DNA of 64,000 nucleotides, from the NCBI GenBank assembly GCA_037962975.1, contig CM075670.1:153764501-153828500 (forward strand). The letters are read 5' to 3'. Below are positions 61,212 through 64,000 of this stretch, piece by piece (the stretch's first letter is position 1; each line of letters starts with the position of its first letter). This DNA is from Clitoria ternatea (lineage: Eukaryota; Streptophyta; Magnoliopsida; Fabales; Fabaceae). A program made the translations under genes and the position numbers. The notes beneath the pieces are model-generated. The model saw nothing but the letters and a program-made list of their open reading frames with translations, made no database searches and had not been told where the DNA came from.

Positions 61212-62279
61212 CCCAACACGTATCATAATCTCACCTTATACCCCTTTTCCACTAGAGCGACCGGAGCTCTCTATGTTTGTTTCTCAAATCAAGAGGTAAG
61301 GACCCTCGACCTTGTCATAAATCATGGATCCACACAGGTCAGACAGGTACTACACCGTCATGGTAACCCCCGCTCTAAGTCAGAGTATACCAGGTTTGCC
61401 ATGGACTATCTGGTCTCGGGTGAACCATTAGACGCCTGCCCAAGTATATTCCTAAGACCATCGCAGCTGTCGGTAAGCGTACCCCATTGCTGTTATGCTC
61501 TAGAGAGTCATTCCATACCCACCCTTATTCTTCATGTATGATGCGCAATTCATGAATCTTATTCAATCATTTTATTGGTCCTCAGTAGGGTTCCTCTAAT
61601 GACTCTGTTTCATTTCTAATGTCGGGCTTCCTTCATTTCATTAAGCCTTAATTACTTTTTGTTTTCTTTCTTTCTCAAAGTTTTCAATTCCATAATGGTC
61701 TTACCCGACACTTAGAAGTGAAACGAGATCTCATATTTTTCAAAAACATGGGGTATATTGGCGCTACGACGCCCACTAATCATCTTAAATCCAATTTCCA
61801 CATTTTCGTAATCCAGTCATCTCGAAACCCTCATTGATACCGCCTTTATGTAACACCCTCGGTTAATTAGGACAATCCCTTCCACTAGATTGTCCTGGTC
61901 AACTGAGAGGTTACCAGTTTAGGAAAATGTGGAAGTTTTTTTTTTTGTACAACAAGCTTGGTGGAACAGATACATTATATATTCAACATGGTAATATATT
62001 GTACATGATCATCACAACAACTGTACAGATGAAAAAGAAAGAGGCATGCAGGCTCCCCAAACAAAATACATGAAATGAAAGTAAAGTAGCCTAACACTAG
62101 GAGTCCCTATCTGGGAGCTCATCATCGGACCATGGAGATGCAGGAAGATCAACAGCAGATGTCCATCAAGGATAGTTTGGAGGAGCCATACTAGTAGATG
62201 GTATATCACTGATGTCATAAATCATCTAGTGCTGGCGACTAATATAGGCCTCAGCTAAAAGACTCTGAGTTGTAGCTGA
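61212..62279 (-). repeat. C-like fragments, including a second C terminus at 61849
   Basis: 61212-61848 resembles C around 38090-38470 (CTAGAGCGA, GGATCCA, TACTACAC.GTCAT motifs). At 61849 a new TGTAACACCCTCGGTTA start matches the beginning of C (TGTAACACCCTCAATTA), followed by C-like text until it is cut at 62280. No gene is present. Confidence 0.6.
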
Positions 62280-64000
62280 TATAACACCCTAATTTTTAAT
62301 AAATAATAACCCAATAACAGGGAAACATTTTCACAAAAACAACCCCTGGTCAATCGGCATAAAAAAGAAGAAGACAAGGGAAAGGAAAGAACATTTACAC
62401 ATATAGCAATCAGCGGAAGGAACAAGGCTTGCACCGACCCATTTGGTTCAGCGGAACACATCAGCGCCTGGGCGAAATCCAAGACGACTCTGACTCGCTT
62501 AAGCAAGGTCTAGGACGCTTGAGCGAGACAACTCACTCACTCGGGCGAAGTACCATTCGCTTGGGCGATACCACGACGAAAGCCTTCCAGCAGTACGCAT
62601 TCGCTGGAGCGGATTCTTCATTCGCTGAAGCGAGAAGCCCCACACGGCAAATTCATCACTCGGCAGCAAGACATCCATACACTCGGTAAACGACTAAGTC
62701 CACTCGGAAGTTCATTCCTAAGTCCATTCTGTGTTCCATAACTTAGCCCTTCAATTTTATCCATGCGGCCACACCTATACTCTACTCGGACACTGAGGGT
62801 TATCCCACTCGGATTCCAGAACTCCTTCTCACTCGGAATATACATCTTCCACTCGGATTATCAATGTTTTACACTTAGAATCCCTTCCATTCTAAGCCAC
62901 TACACTAACTCCTCTCTCAGGAGAGAATCGCTCAGGGTTTTCACTCGGGAATACGAACTCTTCCTCACTCGGGTTTTACTTATATTTTTCACTCGGTAAT
63001 GACCGCTCTCATTATCACTCGGGGATTCTCTCATTAGATCTTACGCAGTATAGGTTCATCCAAGGTATTTTACTCAAAATTCATTGAAGTATCATCACTC
63101 GAACAAGAAGGCATAGCCATTTACAGCCCCACTTGGAGTTGACTCCCCAATTACGTCTACTCGGAAATCATTAACTGAGCAATATTCCAACCATCAACAC
63201 CCCTCAGTCTGCCCAGACATAAACCACCCATATACAACATATGTGTACATACATATTCATACACTCGGAATACCCATTACCTTAACATCATTCATTCCTC
63301 AGCACCTGTTATCAACGTGAACTATTACGTATAAAAACATGCACTCAGATCTCAATAGCTCAAATTATTTATATATATATATGTATCCATATTCATTACA
63401 CCACACTGTTATTATGAGCCGGCCAAGGCTACAACTGATGAAACATGACAAATTACAAAAATAAGCACTCTACGGTCGGAGTGCACCCCACTCGGACCTG
63501 AGACCTTATCATCACTTCAGAGTCCAACCTGCACACACTGAAAAATGGTGTAGGGGTGAGCTTTTACATATAAAGTGACAGCTATTGACTCAGACTTTAC
63601 CTCCATTCTTAATTATATAATTTACCGGGTTCAATCCATAACGATATATATATATATACTGCCAATTAATGTAAGAGCCAAACCACATCATTCAATCGAA
63701 ATTCGTATAATAACATATATTCTCAATCATAGCATCACACTGCACTTAGTAACAGTATCAATACCTGTCTATTCATTCAGTCGGAATTCACTCATGCGAC
63801 ATCATCTAGTCGGAGTTCACTCAATTCATTTAATCCATGCAATTCACAATAATCTCACTAACAATGCTCATAGACTCATGCATGCGGATCCGACTTAAAC
63901 AGTGAGTTCAGTGCAGATTCCTTCCCGGTCCTTCGTCCACTAGCCCTTTCCGTGTGGCACCGGTCACCCCGTGACGTCTTGAGGCCCAGCTCTAGCTCCA
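62280..64000 (-). repeat. B-like LTR, cut by the window end
   Basis: Starts TATAACACCCTAATTTTTAAT (a TGTAACA terminus with one change) and is colinear with the first 1.3-1.4 kb of the B LTR. Near-palindromes start at 62465, 62496, 62516, 62538, 62558, 62602 and 62623 (steps 31, 20, 22, 20, 44, 21). CACTCGGA motifs follow (about 62655-63270), and then the segment CGTGACGTCTTGAGGCC at the window end. Confidence 0.8.

Overview
This is a plant nuclear window, probably from a legume (an inference from the style of the repeats, not from a diagnostic gene). It is almost entirely a retrotransposon graveyard. I see no intact host gene, no tRNA or rRNA gene and nothing bacterial. Every recognisable coding region is a transposon gag-pol or transposase carrying stops or frameshifts, or a decayed host pseudogene. 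Element letters used below (T, A, X, H, G, B, C, S) are mine.

Layout. 1-9328: a Tork/Tnt1-like Ty1/copia element (T) on the minus strand. Its gag is split by a 5.26 kb non-coding element (A-a, 2160-7418, TSD TTGAA). One T LTR (7840-8678) serves as 5' LTR of one unit and 3' LTR of an internally deleted neighbour. 9329-11764: minus-strand element X (LTR, PBS TGGCGCCATTGCCGGGGA, Athila-like gag only). 11765-16304: low-complexity DNA, then a complete hAT element (H, 12694-16080, 8-bp TSD) next to a CACTA-like terminus. 16305-37477: a decayed, intron-containing pseudogene of a CID/RPRD1-like gene, split by a three-level nest: Ty3/gypsy element G (18497-35935, TSD TACAA) holds an X solo LTR (19034-31014, TSD ACAAC), which holds a 10.3 kb non-coding LARD-like element B (20407-30681, TSD GCATA). 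37478-47735: LTR-like element C, a second A element (A-b, 40939-46052, TSD ATTGG) and a Ty3/gypsy pol fragment on the minus strand. 47736-54361: an unresolved LTR-like stretch, then a SIRE-like copia (S) on the plus strand with several polypurine tracts and a 3' LTR. 54362-64000: a mosaic of A-, B- and C-type LTR pieces, several inverted, running off the window end.

The most interesting signal is non-coding. Five or more otherwise unrelated LTRs (A, B, X, S and the 58.7 and 62.4 kb pieces) carry arrays of 10-bp palindromes or near-palindromes: TAATCGATTA, GAATCGATTC, or CGCTNNAGCG with centre CA, TG or TA. The palindrome sequence differs between elements, but start-to-start spacing repeatedly falls at about 20-22, 30-33, 41-45 and 50-51 bp, close to multiples of one DNA helical turn. 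A second short motif, CACTCGGA (or its reverse TCCGAGTG), is scattered beside these arrays in B, X and the 59 and 63 kb pieces. The LTRs of A, B and C also share conserved positions resembling a 5' splice site and a 3' splice site, suggesting a spliced LTR transcript. All counts come from reading by eye.
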